A DNA stretch of 64,000 nt, from positions 2,976,001 to 3,040,000 of the forward strand of contig NZ_CP080627.1 in assembly GCF_025917315.1 (NCBI RefSeq), written 5' to 3'. The position numbers and the translations under genes are program-made. The notes beneath the pieces were generated by a model. It saw only the letters and a list, made by a program, of their open reading frames with translations. It had not been told where the DNA came from and searched no databases. Below are positions 27,069 through 36,175 of this stretch, piece by piece. This DNA is from Halomonas qaidamensis (GTDB lineage: Bacteria; Pseudomonadota; Gammaproteobacteria; Pseudomonadales; Halomonadaceae). Each line of letters starts with the position of its first letter. Within the stretch, counting starts at the first letter, position 1.

Positions 27069-29018
27069 TCACTGGTTGGCACGATGCTCGATGAGTTCAT
27101 CAACTACCGATGGGTCAGCTAGTGTACTGGTATCCCCCAAGCCGTCGCACTCATTCGCAGCAATCTTGCGTAGAATGCGGCGCATAATCTTACCTGAACG
27201 CGTCTTAGGAAGGCCTGGCGCCCACTGGATCACATCTGGCGATGCGATTGGACCAATATCTTTACGCACCCACTGGGTTAGCTCTTTCTTAAGTTCATCG
27301 GTAGGGTCAATACCATCGTTTAGCGTGACATAGATATAGATACCCTGACCCTTAATATCGTGCGGGAAGCCAACAACAGCGGCTTCTGCCACTGCTGAAT
27401 GAGCGACTAAAGACGACTCGATTTCAGCAGTACCCATACGGTGTCCAGAAACGTTAAGTACGTCGTCTACACGGCCTGTAATCCAGTAATAGCCATCCTC
27501 ATCACGGCGGCAACCATCTCCTGTGAAGTACATACCGTCGTAGGTAGAGAAGTACGTTTGTACAAAGCGTTCGTGGTCTCCCCAAATGGAGCGTGCTTGC
27601 CCCGGCCAGGAATCAAGGATCACTAAGTTGCCTTCTGCTTCACCTTCTAGCAGATGGCCTTCGTTGTCTACCAGTGCAGGGTTCACACCAAAGAAGGGCG
27701 TGGTAGCAGAGCCAGGCTTCAGATCAGTAGCGCCAGGCAGGGGCGCGATCATAATGCCGCCTGTTTCTGTTTGCCACCACGTATCCACAATCGGACATTT
27801 CTCATTGCCGATGACGCGATAGAACCACTCCCAAGCTTCTGGGTTGATAGGTTCGCCCACAGATCCTAACAAGCGTAGCGATTCGCGCTTGCTAGAATCC
27901 ATGACGTTGTCGCCATGCGCCATAAGCGCACGGACAGCAGTAGGTGCGGTATAAAGAATATTAACCTGATGCTTATCAACAATTTCGCCCATGCGTCCAT
28001 GGGTAGGATAGCTTGGCACACCTTCAAACATTAACGTGGTAGCGCCATTGGCAAGCGGTCCATACACGATGTAGCTGTGACCTGTCACCCAGCCTACGTC
28101 CGCTGTGCACCAGTATACCTCGCCTTCTTGATAGTCGAAGATATATTGATGGGTCATCGCAGCGTAGGTCAGGTAGCCACCGGTAGTATGCTTCAGACCT
28201 TTCGGCGCGCCCGTAGAGCCGGAGGTATACAGAATAAACAGCGGGTCTTCAGCATTCATGGTTTCGGCAGCACACTCGGTAGACTGCTTATCCACTAGCT
28301 CGTCAAACCAGATATCACGCCCATCCTGCCACTCAATATCACCACCGGTGCGCTTCACCACCAATACGTTTTTGCACACATCCGTGCCATCACGGGTTAA
28401 CGCTGAGTCGACGTTCTCTTTAAGAGGAACGTGTTTGCCACCACGCACCGACTCATCGGCAGTAATCACCAATTTAGAATCAGCACCAATGACGCGCTGA
28501 GCCACTGCGTCCGGCGAAAAACCACCAAACACCACGGAGTGAACGGCTCCAATGCGGGCGCAGGCCAACATGGCCATGGCTGCCTCAGGAATCATTGGCA
28601 TGTACAACGTGACTGTATCGCCTTTCTTAATACCCAGCGATTTCAGCCCGTTGGCCAGCTGGTTCGTGCGCTCGTAAAGCTCACGGTAAGTGATATTTTT
28701 TGAATCGTTGGGATTATCGCCTTCCCAAATAATCGCCGTTTGGTCGCCACGCTTTTCCAAGTGACGATCTAAACAGTTGGCGCTGACGTTAAGCTCACCA
28801 TCTTCAAACCAACGGATATCAACGTTGTCTCGTGAGAATGAGGTATTTTTAATCTTGGTTGGCGTCTTGATCCAATCAAGCCGCTTTGCCTGTTCGGCCC
28901 AGAAACTCTCTGGATCGTTCATGGACTGTTGATACATTGCCGCATATTTATCTTTATCAGCCCATGCACTGGCAGCGATATTATCGCGCACTGGATAGAC
29001 GTTATTATGCTCGCTCAT
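27069..29018 (-). CDS. acs: Acetyl-CoA synthetase
   Basis: 649 residues, the standard length. Acs activates acetate to acetyl-CoA through acetyl-AMP, using ATP, in the cytoplasm. Adenylate-forming motifs are clear: [11 protein letters not shown] near residue 264, the [10 protein letters not shown] block, and [20 protein letters not shown]. The C-terminal catalytic lysine is K610 in [10 protein letters not shown], the site that is usually acetylated. The neighbouring symporter and CrbS/CrbR-type two-component pair give uptake, sensing and activation of acetate in one locus. Two terminator hairpins follow. The ATG at 29018 has AGAGG upstream. Confidence 0.97.
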   Translation of the reverse strand: MSEHNNVYPVRDNIAASAWADKDKYAAMYQQSMNDPESFWAEQAKRLDWIKTPTKIKNTSFSRDNVDIRWFEDGELNVSANCLDRHLEKRGDQTAIIWEGDNPNDSKNITYRELYERTNQLANGLKSLGIKKGDTVTLYMPMIPEAAMAMLACARIGAVHSVVFGGFSPDAVAQRVIGADSKLVITADESVRGGKHVPLKENVDSALTRDGTDVCKNVLVVKRTGGDIEWQDGRDIWFDELVDKQSTECAAETMNAEDPLFILYTSGSTGAPKGLKHTTGGYLTYAAMTHQYIFDYQEGEVYWCTADVGWVTGHSYIVYGPLANGATTLMFEGVPSYPTHGRMGEIVDKHQVNILYTAPTAVRALMAHGDNVMDSSKRESLRLLGSVGEPINPEAWEWFYRVIGNEKCPIVDTWWQTETGGIMIAPLPGATDLKPGSATTPFFGVNPALVDNEGHLLEGEAEGNLVILDSWPGQARSIWGDHERFVQTYFSTYDGMYFTGDGCRRDEDGYYWITGRVDDVLNVSGHRMGTAEIESSLVAHSAVAEAAVVGFPHDIKGQGIYIYVTLNDGIDPTDELKKELTQWVRKDIGPIASPDVIQWAPGLPKTRSGKIMRRILRKIAANECDGLGDTSTLADPSVVDELIEHRANQ

Positions 29019-29186
29019 GAAATTGCCTCTGTCCGTGAAAATGCACTTTCTGGAAATGTAGTCGGTATTATTATTAGTCGCACCGATACGTTAAATATTT
29101 ATCTAGCATAAACCTCCCAAGGCCAGCTTCCCTTTAGACATTGGTATTAACATTTTTTAAATTAAAAACAATAGCTTAAATCACTT

Positions 29187-29735
29187 TCATGCTTTTTCAA
29201 AAGAGCTGTAGACCAAGGTCTGATCACAATGGCGGCAGCGATAGCAGCTCCCCTTTGCTACTAAAGCGTGACGCCTAGCGGTAAAACGATGTGTTTGACA
29301 ACCGCATTGATAATAATAAGGGCGCGACTGTGCTTCCTTAATGTCAAAATGATGGGTCACCTTAGGGGTAAGACCAAACAGATCGCGCATGACAACTTGC
29401 CATTCACGTCCATGGGGTTTAAATCGCGCACCATTTGCTAAATGAAAAACCAGCCAATGTGCCATTTCATGAGGAATCACCTCATCAAAAAAGGCTTGCC
29501 GATTATTACTCAGCAAAACAAGATTAAAACGTAGTCCTCCACGCCCCAAATGCGCCTGCCCTGCCGAGGCACCTGTTAGGTCGAACCACAGCATTGGTGC
29601 AGGCAACGTAGGATAGACTTCTTGACAGCGTTTTAAGGCTTCATCAGCCCTTTCTCGCACAGCGTGCTTGAGCGCCTCTGACGATAGCATCGCGAGTTTT
29701 TCAGCAGGCCAAGGGGGCAGTGGTAGCGTCTTCAT
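29187..29735 (-). CDS. sprT: SprT-like zinc metallopeptidase family protein
   Basis: 182 residues. The SprT-like family has the motif HExxH, seen here as H89-E-M-A-H93, with a third His expected in FKPHGREWQVVM. A C-terminal zinc ribbon has YYYQCGCQTHRF and CYRCRHCDQTLV. SPRTN relatives cleave DNA-protein crosslinks in eukaryotes, but the bacterial role is unproven. The ribosome site before the ATG at 29735 is weak. It faces away from the UPF0149 gene and lies upstream of acs on the same strand, with 168 bp between; I see no link to acetate metabolism. Confidence 0.92.
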   Translation of the reverse strand: MKTLPLPPWPAEKLAMLSSEALKHAVRERADEALKRCQEVYPTLPAPMLWFDLTGASAGQAHLGRGGLRFNLVLLSNNRQAFFDEVIPHEMAHWLVFHLANGARFKPHGREWQVVMRDLFGLTPKVTHHFDIKEAQSRPYYYQCGCQTHRFTARRHALVAKGSCYRCRHCDQTLVYSSFEKA

Positions 29736-29825
29736 TAGTGATAAACTAGCTCATAATGATGTCGCCAACGATTGTTGCCGATTAACATCGTTTTCTCAAA
29801 GTCGATTTTTATGATGAGGCCCCCT

Positions 29826-30500
29826 ATGGCAGAGCGCAATAATGTGCCCGCAGCAACGTCGCCCACTACTACCCCGCCTCAGCCGCTGCTTGACGATGAG
29901 CAGCTTGATAGATTGGACGACTTTCTCGATTCAGAGCAAGTGGGCGAAGATGCATTGGATCTTATCTCTGCCCATGGCTTTTTAGTGGCACTGGCAGTCG
30001 CCCCTAGCGAATTACCCTCCCAGCAATGGCTAAATGAGCTATTTCAGGGAGAGCCCAGCTACCGTGACGATGCCGAACGAGACGAGATTACCCAATTACT
30101 AACACTGCTGCGTGATAACGCAGTTGCAGTGCTTGAACAAGGTGGCCTACCAGAACTACCCTTCGAGCTAACGCTAGACGGCATTCCCGCAGAGGAAACA
30201 CCGATCGGAGACTGGTGTGCGGGCTTTATGGAAGGTGTCTTTAGTGATGAAAGCGCTTGGTTTGAGGAAGACGAAGAGGCCGCAGCCACTCTGCTGCTGC
30301 CCTTTATGTCGCTCTCAGGGTTATTCGATGATGAGCCCGAAATGGCAGAAATGGCCCAAGATCAAGCCAGCCAGGAAACCTTTGCCGCTCAACTGCCAGA
30401 ATTAGTACTGGACCTTTATCTACACTACCGCGTGCCTCCTGAAACACCAAAACCCAAGCCACGCAAGAAAACGCCAGCCAAAAATAAAAAGCGTAAATGA
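29826..30500 (+). CDS. UPF0149 (YgfB/YecA-like) family protein
   Basis: 224 residues from ATG 29826, with GAGG seven bases upstream; the earlier in-frame ATG at 29772 has no ribosome site. The protein is acidic and helical. Family motifs are the N-terminal SAHGFLVALAVAPSELPSQQWL and the GDWCAGFMEGV segment. The last ~20 residues are a basic Pro/Lys tail (PKPRKKTPAKNKKRK), which may bind nucleic acid or a membrane surface. The YecA branch usually carries a C-terminal SEC-C zinc motif; none is visible. Function is not known. It is tail-to-tail with clsB, seven bases apart. Confidence 0.85.
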   Translation: MAERNNVPAATSPTTTPPQPLLDDEQLDRLDDFLDSEQVGEDALDLISAHGFLVALAVAPSELPSQQWLNELFQGEPSYRDDAERDEITQLLTLLRDNAVAVLEQGGLPELPFELTLDGIPAEETPIGDWCAGFMEGVFSDESAWFEEDEEAAATLLLPFMSLSGLFDDEPEMAEMAQDQASQETFAAQLPELVLDLYLHYRVPPETPKPKPRKKTPAKNKKRK

Positions 30501-30507
30501 GCGGTCT

Positions 30508-31626
30508 TTATTTAAGGCGGGTGACAATCCCATCTATAACACCATAAACCCACTCTCGGGCCCGCTGCCCCCAGGGCCGTGCGGCCCAGGCAGTGGCATC
30601 GACTTCTTGGCTAGCGGCGAAGTTACGCTCAAATAGCGCCTGAACCTCGCAAGCAAAGGCTGAGCTGTCTATTTCTTGGTTAGCTTCAAGGTTCCAATGC
30701 AGGTTCCAGTGATCGAAGTTACAGGACCCAATGCTGACCCAATTATCTGCTAGCACACACTTGGCATGAATAAACGTAGGTTGAAACTCAAAAATTCGTA
30801 CGCCTGCTTTTAACATTACTTGGTAAAAGCGCTGCCCTGCATAACGCACTCCTGGGTGGTCATGCTTACTCCCTGGCAACAACAAACGAACATCAATGCC
30901 ACGGCGTGCCGCCCGAACAAGGCGTCGGCGTAGCGTGAAGGTCGGGACAAAATAAGGCGTACACAACCAGAGCCGCTGGTTTGCCTTATTTACCTGGGCA
31001 TAAAGCGAGTGGCGAATTGCTTGATAACGATACCCTTGCGCTGACATCACCCGGCCGCATATACCATCAGCATAATGCTCTGCTGTCCGCTGTTTTGGCA
31101 GCGCGCGACACTGCCTATCACCTGCTCGCCGGGTTAGCCGGGAATGCCATAAACGGCGAAAAAGCCTTTCCCAATCGGCCACTACCGGGCCTTCAATACG
31201 CAGCGCAATTTCATACCATGCTTCCAAAAACTCATCTACCGCGCCAAACCCGCCAGTAAAAGCAATCTCCCCATCAACGACAACAATTTTGCGGTGGTCA
31301 CGACTTAAGTTGCGAGCTAACGAGTGAAAACCGATAGGATTGAAGAACCTTAACACGACACCTGCTTGCTCTAGGCGTTTACGGTCATGATGCTCCAACC
31401 CCATTGAGCCATAGCCGTCGAGCAATAAATACACCTCCACGCCGCGCTCGGCAGCGTTAATCAGCGCATCACTTACTTGGCTCGCTAGTTTACCTGACTC
31501 CATCAAATAGAGTTCTACCAGCACATAGTGCTGCGCCTGGTTAACAGCTTCAAACATAGCAGGCAAAAACCGAGTCGCTTCTGGCAGCAGGGCAATACGG
31601 TTGCCTTCTCGCCACACGTGCTGCAT
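30508..31626 (-). CDS. clsB: Cardiolipin synthase ClsB-type phospholipase D
   Basis: 372 residues. Cardiolipin synthases of the PLD type join two phosphatidylglycerol molecules, or PG and PE, at the inner membrane. Two HKD motifs are intact: H111-R-K113-x4-D118 (HRKIVVVD) with GGFG, and HAKCVLAD followed by IGSCNFD. There is no N-terminal membrane segment, and the length fits ClsB rather than ClsA. GGGAG precedes the ATG at 31626. It follows rsmJ by 27 bp, so it is probably the last gene of a tsaB-rsmJ-clsB unit. ClsC cannot be excluded. Confidence 0.88.
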   Translation of the reverse strand: MQHVWREGNRIALLPEATRFLPAMFEAVNQAQHYVLVELYLMESGKLASQVSDALINAAERGVEVYLLLDGYGSMGLEHHDRKRLEQAGVVLRFFNPIGFHSLARNLSRDHRKIVVVDGEIAFTGGFGAVDEFLEAWYEIALRIEGPVVADWERLFRRLWHSRLTRRAGDRQCRALPKQRTAEHYADGICGRVMSAQGYRYQAIRHSLYAQVNKANQRLWLCTPYFVPTFTLRRRLVRAARRGIDVRLLLPGSKHDHPGVRYAGQRFYQVMLKAGVRIFEFQPTFIHAKCVLADNWVSIGSCNFDHWNLHWNLEANQEIDSSAFACEVQALFERNFAASQEVDATAWAARPWGQRAREWVYGVIDGIVTRLK

Positions 31627-31653
31627 AGAGACTCCCTCTCTTGATGAAACGGC

Positions 31654-32373
31654 TTAGCGGCGAATCAACGAACGATGTACGTACAAATCGTAACGGCTCG
31701 TTTTACCTTCTAGCGTATGCTGTGGTGCAGGCCCAGCAATCGGAGGCGCTTTACGAGGTCGTTTAACCACCACGCGATGTGTCGCTACATCCAGCGCGGC
31801 TTCTAATAAGCGCGGAGCATCAGCATCATCCCCCGCCAGCTCTCGAAACAAACGCATCTCTTTTTTGACTAATGCCGATTTTTCACGGTGTGGAAACATC
31901 GGATCAAGATGAATAACGTCAGGAGCAAAAGCTGCGCTTGCTACAATAGCAGCAAGCTGCTCGGCTGCATCGCCATGGCGAAGCGTCATACGCGATGCAA
32001 TCTCTGCTGTCGCGTCTGTTTTTGCGGCACGGGCGAGGCCATCTTGAAGCAACGCGGCAATCGCTGCGACGCGCTCAATCAATAACACCTGAGCGCCCAA
32101 GCTGGCTAACACAAAGCTATCACGCCCTAACCCCGCAGTGGCATCCACAACACAAGGGGTAATACCTTTAGCCAGCCCACAGGCTTTTGCCACTAGCTGC
32201 CCGCGCCCGCCACCAAACTGACGCCGATGAGCCGCTTTACCAGCGGCGAAATCGACGCTTAGGGGATTTCCGTATTGGCGATCATCCCCTGACAGGGCCA
32301 ACTGGCCATTCACATAGCTAAGCGCTAACCCCGTCGGCAACGCAAGCGAGGAGGGATTCACCACCTGACTCAT
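31654..32373 (-). CDS. rsmJ: 16S rRNA (guanine(1516)-N(2))-methyltransferase RsmJ
   Basis: 239 residues. RsmJ methylates G1516 of 16S rRNA using SAM. Visible motifs are the SAM-binding [19 protein letters not shown], the acidic ring-binding LLIERV, and the catalytic-type [12 protein letters not shown], all diagnostic of RsmJ. The fold covers the whole protein. The start overlaps the tsaB stop by four bases (ATGA), so translation is coupled. Confidence 0.95.
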   Translation of the reverse strand: MSQVVNPSSLALPTGLALSYVNGQLALSGDDRQYGNPLSVDFAAGKAAHRRQFGGGRGQLVAKACGLAKGITPCVVDATAGLGRDSFVLASLGAQVLLIERVAAIAALLQDGLARAAKTDATAEIASRMTLRHGDAAEQLAAIVASAAFAPDVIHLDPMFPHREKSALVKKEMRLFRELAGDDADAPRLLEAALDVATHRVVVKRPRKAPPIAGPAPQHTLEGKTSRYDLYVHRSLIRR

Positions 32374-33071
32374 GTTGACTTTTTCCAGGCAACGTCATTG
32401 CGCAAATAAACCGGCTGTACCTCATGGGCCGCTTGGCCCAAACCCGCTTCTAAATCGCGAATGGCCAACCATGCCATCTCTTCCGCCCGAGGTTCAAGAT
32501 CAGTGAGGTGCTGAGACATCGCCGTTTGCGTGCTTAACGTAAACTCATCCCACAGTGTAAAACCTGACCCCACACCTACCCAGTCGGTTTCGCTGGCAGG
32601 TAAGCAAAAATTTGTCGGCGCGATGACAATCTCATCGCTTTTTAAGCTAAGGGTGTCGTTAAGGCAGTGCCAAGTAGCCGCATAAACTTCTCCCATTCGG
32701 GCATCTAACGCGGTGACTACATGGCGAAAATGGTAGCGGCGGTGGGCCTGCAGAGCGAGTGCTTCTAAGGTAGAGATACCCAGCAATGGACAATCCAACC
32801 CAAACGCCAAGCCTTGCGCTGCACCCGCAGCAATACGCAAGCCAGTAAATGAACCGGGCCCACGCCCAAACGCGACAGCATCTAACTGCTGGGCCGATAT
32901 ATTGGCTTCAGCAAGTATGTCATCCACCATCGGCATCAAACGCCGAGTATGAGCTCGCGGTGTCATCTCAAAACGCGCCAAACAGTCACGCTGATTACCC
33001 TGTTGACGCAACAAAGCCGCTGAGCAGGCACTAGAAGATGCATCCAGTGCGAGAAGGTATAACGATGACAT
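32370..33071 (-). CDS. tsaB: tRNA threonylcarbamoyladenosine biosynthesis protein TsaB
   Basis: 233 residues. TsaB is the scaffold partner of TsaD in making t6A37 on tRNAs. It is an ASKHA-fold protein without its own catalysis. Visible traits are [16 protein letters not shown] at the N-terminus and the diagnostic [23 protein letters not shown] block (residues ~70-93), then [14 protein letters not shown]. It is followed by rsmJ with a four-base overlap. A 15-bp perfect hairpin lies between adk and tsaB. Confidence 0.96.
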   Translation of the reverse strand: MSSLYLLALDASSSACSAALLRQQGNQRDCLARFEMTPRAHTRRLMPMVDDILAEANISAQQLDAVAFGRGPGSFTGLRIAAGAAQGLAFGLDCPLLGISTLEALALQAHRRYHFRHVVTALDARMGEVYAATWHCLNDTLSLKSDEIVIAPTNFCLPASETDWVGVGSGFTLWDEFTLSTQTAMSQHLTDLEPRAEEMAWLAIRDLEAGLGQAAHEVQPVYLRNDVAWKKST

Positions 33072-33125
33072 CGGTTCTGCACTCCCTAAAATAGTCGGCC
33101 ATTATACCTTTACACAGCTCCAACG

Positions 33126-33158
33126 ACGATGGCCCGCAGGAAACCTGCGGGCCATCGT
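33126..33158. terminator. Perfect 15-bp hairpin between adk and tsaB
   Basis: ACGATGGCCCGCAGG and its exact complement around loop AAA, 22 bp after the adk stop. It is a very stable hairpin but has no T-run on the minus strand, so it may be a terminator needing help, or an mRNA-stabilising structure. Confidence 0.65.
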
Positions 33159-33180
33159 ACAAATCACTAGCAACCGTTAC

Positions 33181-33852
<672 letters not shown>

Positions 33853-34029
33853 TTAGTCGTTAGATATAAGTAATGTTGAACAATGGACTGACAATAACCG
33901 TGCCGTTCGGACGACACAACTCCCCAAAAGCCTGATAATGCATTTTTTTAACATTTTCTTAAGCAAAAACAGTGAACTGGCAACTCCTTGTACTTTGGTC
34001 ACCCCTGCTTCGCTGACCTATCGAACCGT

Positions 34030-34067
34030 TTTAAACACAAGCGGCGCCCTAGTGGGCGCCGCTTGTG
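34030..34067 (-). terminator. Intrinsic terminator of aceEF
   Basis: A 14-bp perfect stem (CACAAGCGGCGCCC and GGGCGCCGCTTGTG) with loop TAGT. On the minus strand it is followed by TTTAAAA, 17 bp after the aceF stop. Confidence 0.85.
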
Positions 34068-34083
34068 GCTTACTGTGAGACGA

Positions 34084-36117
34084 TTACAGTAGTAACCGGC
34101 GAATATCCGTCAGCACATCGGCCAGGAAGGCCGTAAAGCGGGCGGCATCCGCACCGTTAATTGCGCGGTGATCGTAGGAGAGCGACAACGGCATCATCAG
34201 ACGCGGCTGGAAGGTACTGCCATCCCATACCGGTTTCATCTGCGCTTTCGACACCCCCAAGATCGCCACTTCCGGCGCATTAACGATCGGCGTGAACGCG
34301 GTTCCACCAATTGAGCCAAGGCTCGAAATGGTGAAGCAGCCACCGGTCATCTCATCACGCTTAAGCTTCTTGGTTTGCGCTTTCTTACCTAGCTCCGCCA
34401 TCTCCTTGGCAATCTCAATCAAGGATTTTTTATCGGCATTGCGCACTACCGGCACCATCAGACCATCAGGCGTATCCACGGCAATCCCAATATGCACGTA
34501 GTTTTTCCATACCAGCGTTTCGCCGTCGCCTTTGAGGCTAACGTTAAACTGGGGGAACTTACGCAGTGCAAAGGCACAGGCTTTGACCATAAACGGCAAC
34601 GGTGTCAGCTTGGCACCTTGGGCTTCGGCCTCGGCTTTCATAGCTTTACGGAAGCTTTCAAGCTCGGTAATGTCGGCCTCGTCGAACTGCGTCACGTGAG
34701 GTACATTGAGCCAGCTGCGGTGCAGATTGGTCGCGCCCATTTTCAGCAGGCGGCCCATCGGCTTCTCTTCCACTTCGCCAAACTGACTGAAGTCGACTTC
34801 TGGGATCGCAGGAATACCCGTACCACCACTCGCTGCAGGAGCAGCAGCCGGTTGCGCTTTACCCTGGCTAGCAATCGCCTGTTTCACGTAAGCATGGACG
34901 TCTTCTTTCAGCACGCGCTCTTTCGGGCCACTAGGCTTAACAAGACCAAGGTCAACGCCAAGCTCACGAGCCAGCATGCGCACCGCAGGGCCTGCGTGCA
35001 CCAGTTTACCATCGCGAGGCTTATGGGCAGCCATCTGCGCTTCTGGGCTAGGCGTTCCTTCTGGTGAAGCTGCTGGCCTAGCACTTGATTGACTGGTACT
35101 TGACTGACTGGTGCTTGACTGATTAGCACTAGAGGACTGAGCTTTCTCCGGCGCCGCTTTCTTAGCGGCAGCCTTTTTGGCACCAGCCACTTCCATATAG
35201 CCAATCACATCGCCTTCAGAAACGGTGTCACCCTCTTTCACGGTAAGCTCTAAGAGCTTGCCTTTGTAAGGGCTAGGCACGTCCATAGAGGCCTTGTCAG
35301 ACTCCAGGGTGATCAGCGGGTCTTCTTCGTTGACCTCATCCCCTGCCGCGACACCAATTTCGATAATCGGCACGTCAGAAGAACCTGACAGATCAGGTAC
35401 GCGAATCTCTTTGCGCTCAGGCTCACCGCTACCGCTATCTTCTTCAACGGCAGACTCTTCTTCCGACGCGCTGCTGGCTTGGCTAGCGGCTTGCGGCGCG
35501 TCTTCTTCAGCCGATGCATCACCGCCTTCGTCCGCGATTTCCATCTGGCCGATCACGTCGCCTTCCGAGACGGTATCGCCTTCTTTCACCGTGAGCGCAA
35601 CGATCTTACCGCCGTGCGGGCTGGGTACATCCATCGAGGCTTTATCCGACTCGAGGGTGATCAGGGTGTCTTCGGCGTTGACGTCATCGCCGGCGCTGAC
35701 CGCCACTTCGATGATTTCAACGTTGTCTGAACCACCCAGGTCCGGCACTTTAATATCGACCGTTTGTTTACCGCCACCGGCTTTCTTCGCTGCCGGTGCG
35801 GGGGCGTCTTCCTGCTTCGGTGCGGGGGCTTCGTCGGAGGAGCTGTCAGCCGCTGCTTCCGGCTTGGCATCGCCACCGCCTTCAACCTCCAGCTCAACGA
35901 TGTCGTCACCTTCCGAGACGGTATCGCCTTCTTTGACCAGCACTTTGAGCACCTTGCCGCCTTTCGGGGCCGGGACGTCCATGCTGGCTTTGTCAGATTC
36001 CAGGGTGATTAGGGTGTCTTCCGCTTCAATGACGTCGCCTTCTGACACCGCAATCTCGATGATTTCGACATCGGTGTCGCCACCGATATCGGGAACTTTG
36101 ATGATTTCGCTACTCAA
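34084..36117 (-). CDS. aceF: Pyruvate dehydrogenase E2, dihydrolipoyl acetyltransferase AceF
   Basis: 677 residues from a TTG at 36117, chosen because AAGGAG lies seven bases upstream and because family proteins begin SSEIIKVPDIGG. The ATG farther out (36156) would add an unrelated 13-residue leader. AceF is the core acetyltransferase of the pyruvate dehydrogenase complex. Three lipoyl domains are visible, each with ESDKASMDVP (first lipoyl Lys K43), separated by Ala/Glu/Ser-rich linkers. A peripheral-subunit-binding domain (VRMLARELGVDLGLV) follows. The catalytic domain ends with DHRAINGADAARF. It follows aceE by about 58 bp. Strong similarity between lipoyl repeats suggests internal duplication. 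Confidence 0.96.
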   Translation of the reverse strand: MSSEIIKVPDIGGDTDVEIIEIAVSEGDVIEAEDTLITLESDKASMDVPAPKGGKVLKVLVKEGDTVSEGDDIVELEVEGGGDAKPEAAADSSSDEAPAPKQEDAPAPAAKKAGGGKQTVDIKVPDLGGSDNVEIIEVAVSAGDDVNAEDTLITLESDKASMDVPSPHGGKIVALTVKEGDTVSEGDVIGQMEIADEGGDASAEEDAPQAASQASSASEEESAVEEDSGSGEPERKEIRVPDLSGSSDVPIIEIGVAAGDEVNEEDPLITLESDKASMDVPSPYKGKLLELTVKEGDTVSEGDVIGYMEVAGAKKAAAKKAAPEKAQSSSANQSSTSQSSTSQSSARPAASPEGTPSPEAQMAAHKPRDGKLVHAGPAVRMLARELGVDLGLVKPSGPKERVLKEDVHAYVKQAIASQGKAQPAAAPAASGGTGIPAIPEVDFSQFGEVEEKPMGRLLKMGATNLHRSWLNVPHVTQFDEADITELESFRKAMKAEAEAQGAKLTPLPFMVKACAFALRKFPQFNVSLKGDGETLVWKNYVHIGIAVDTPDGLMVPVVRNADKKSLIEIAKEMAELGKKAQTKKLKRDEMTGGCFTISSLGSIGGTAFTPIVNAPEVAILGVSKAQMKPVWDGSTFQPRLMMPLSLSYDHRAINGADAARFTAFLADVLTDIRRLLL

Positions 36118-36175
36118 GGTCGCGCTCCTTCCAAATCGGATCGAGCCGGCGGGCATCTGCCCGCCGGGCAGCGGT

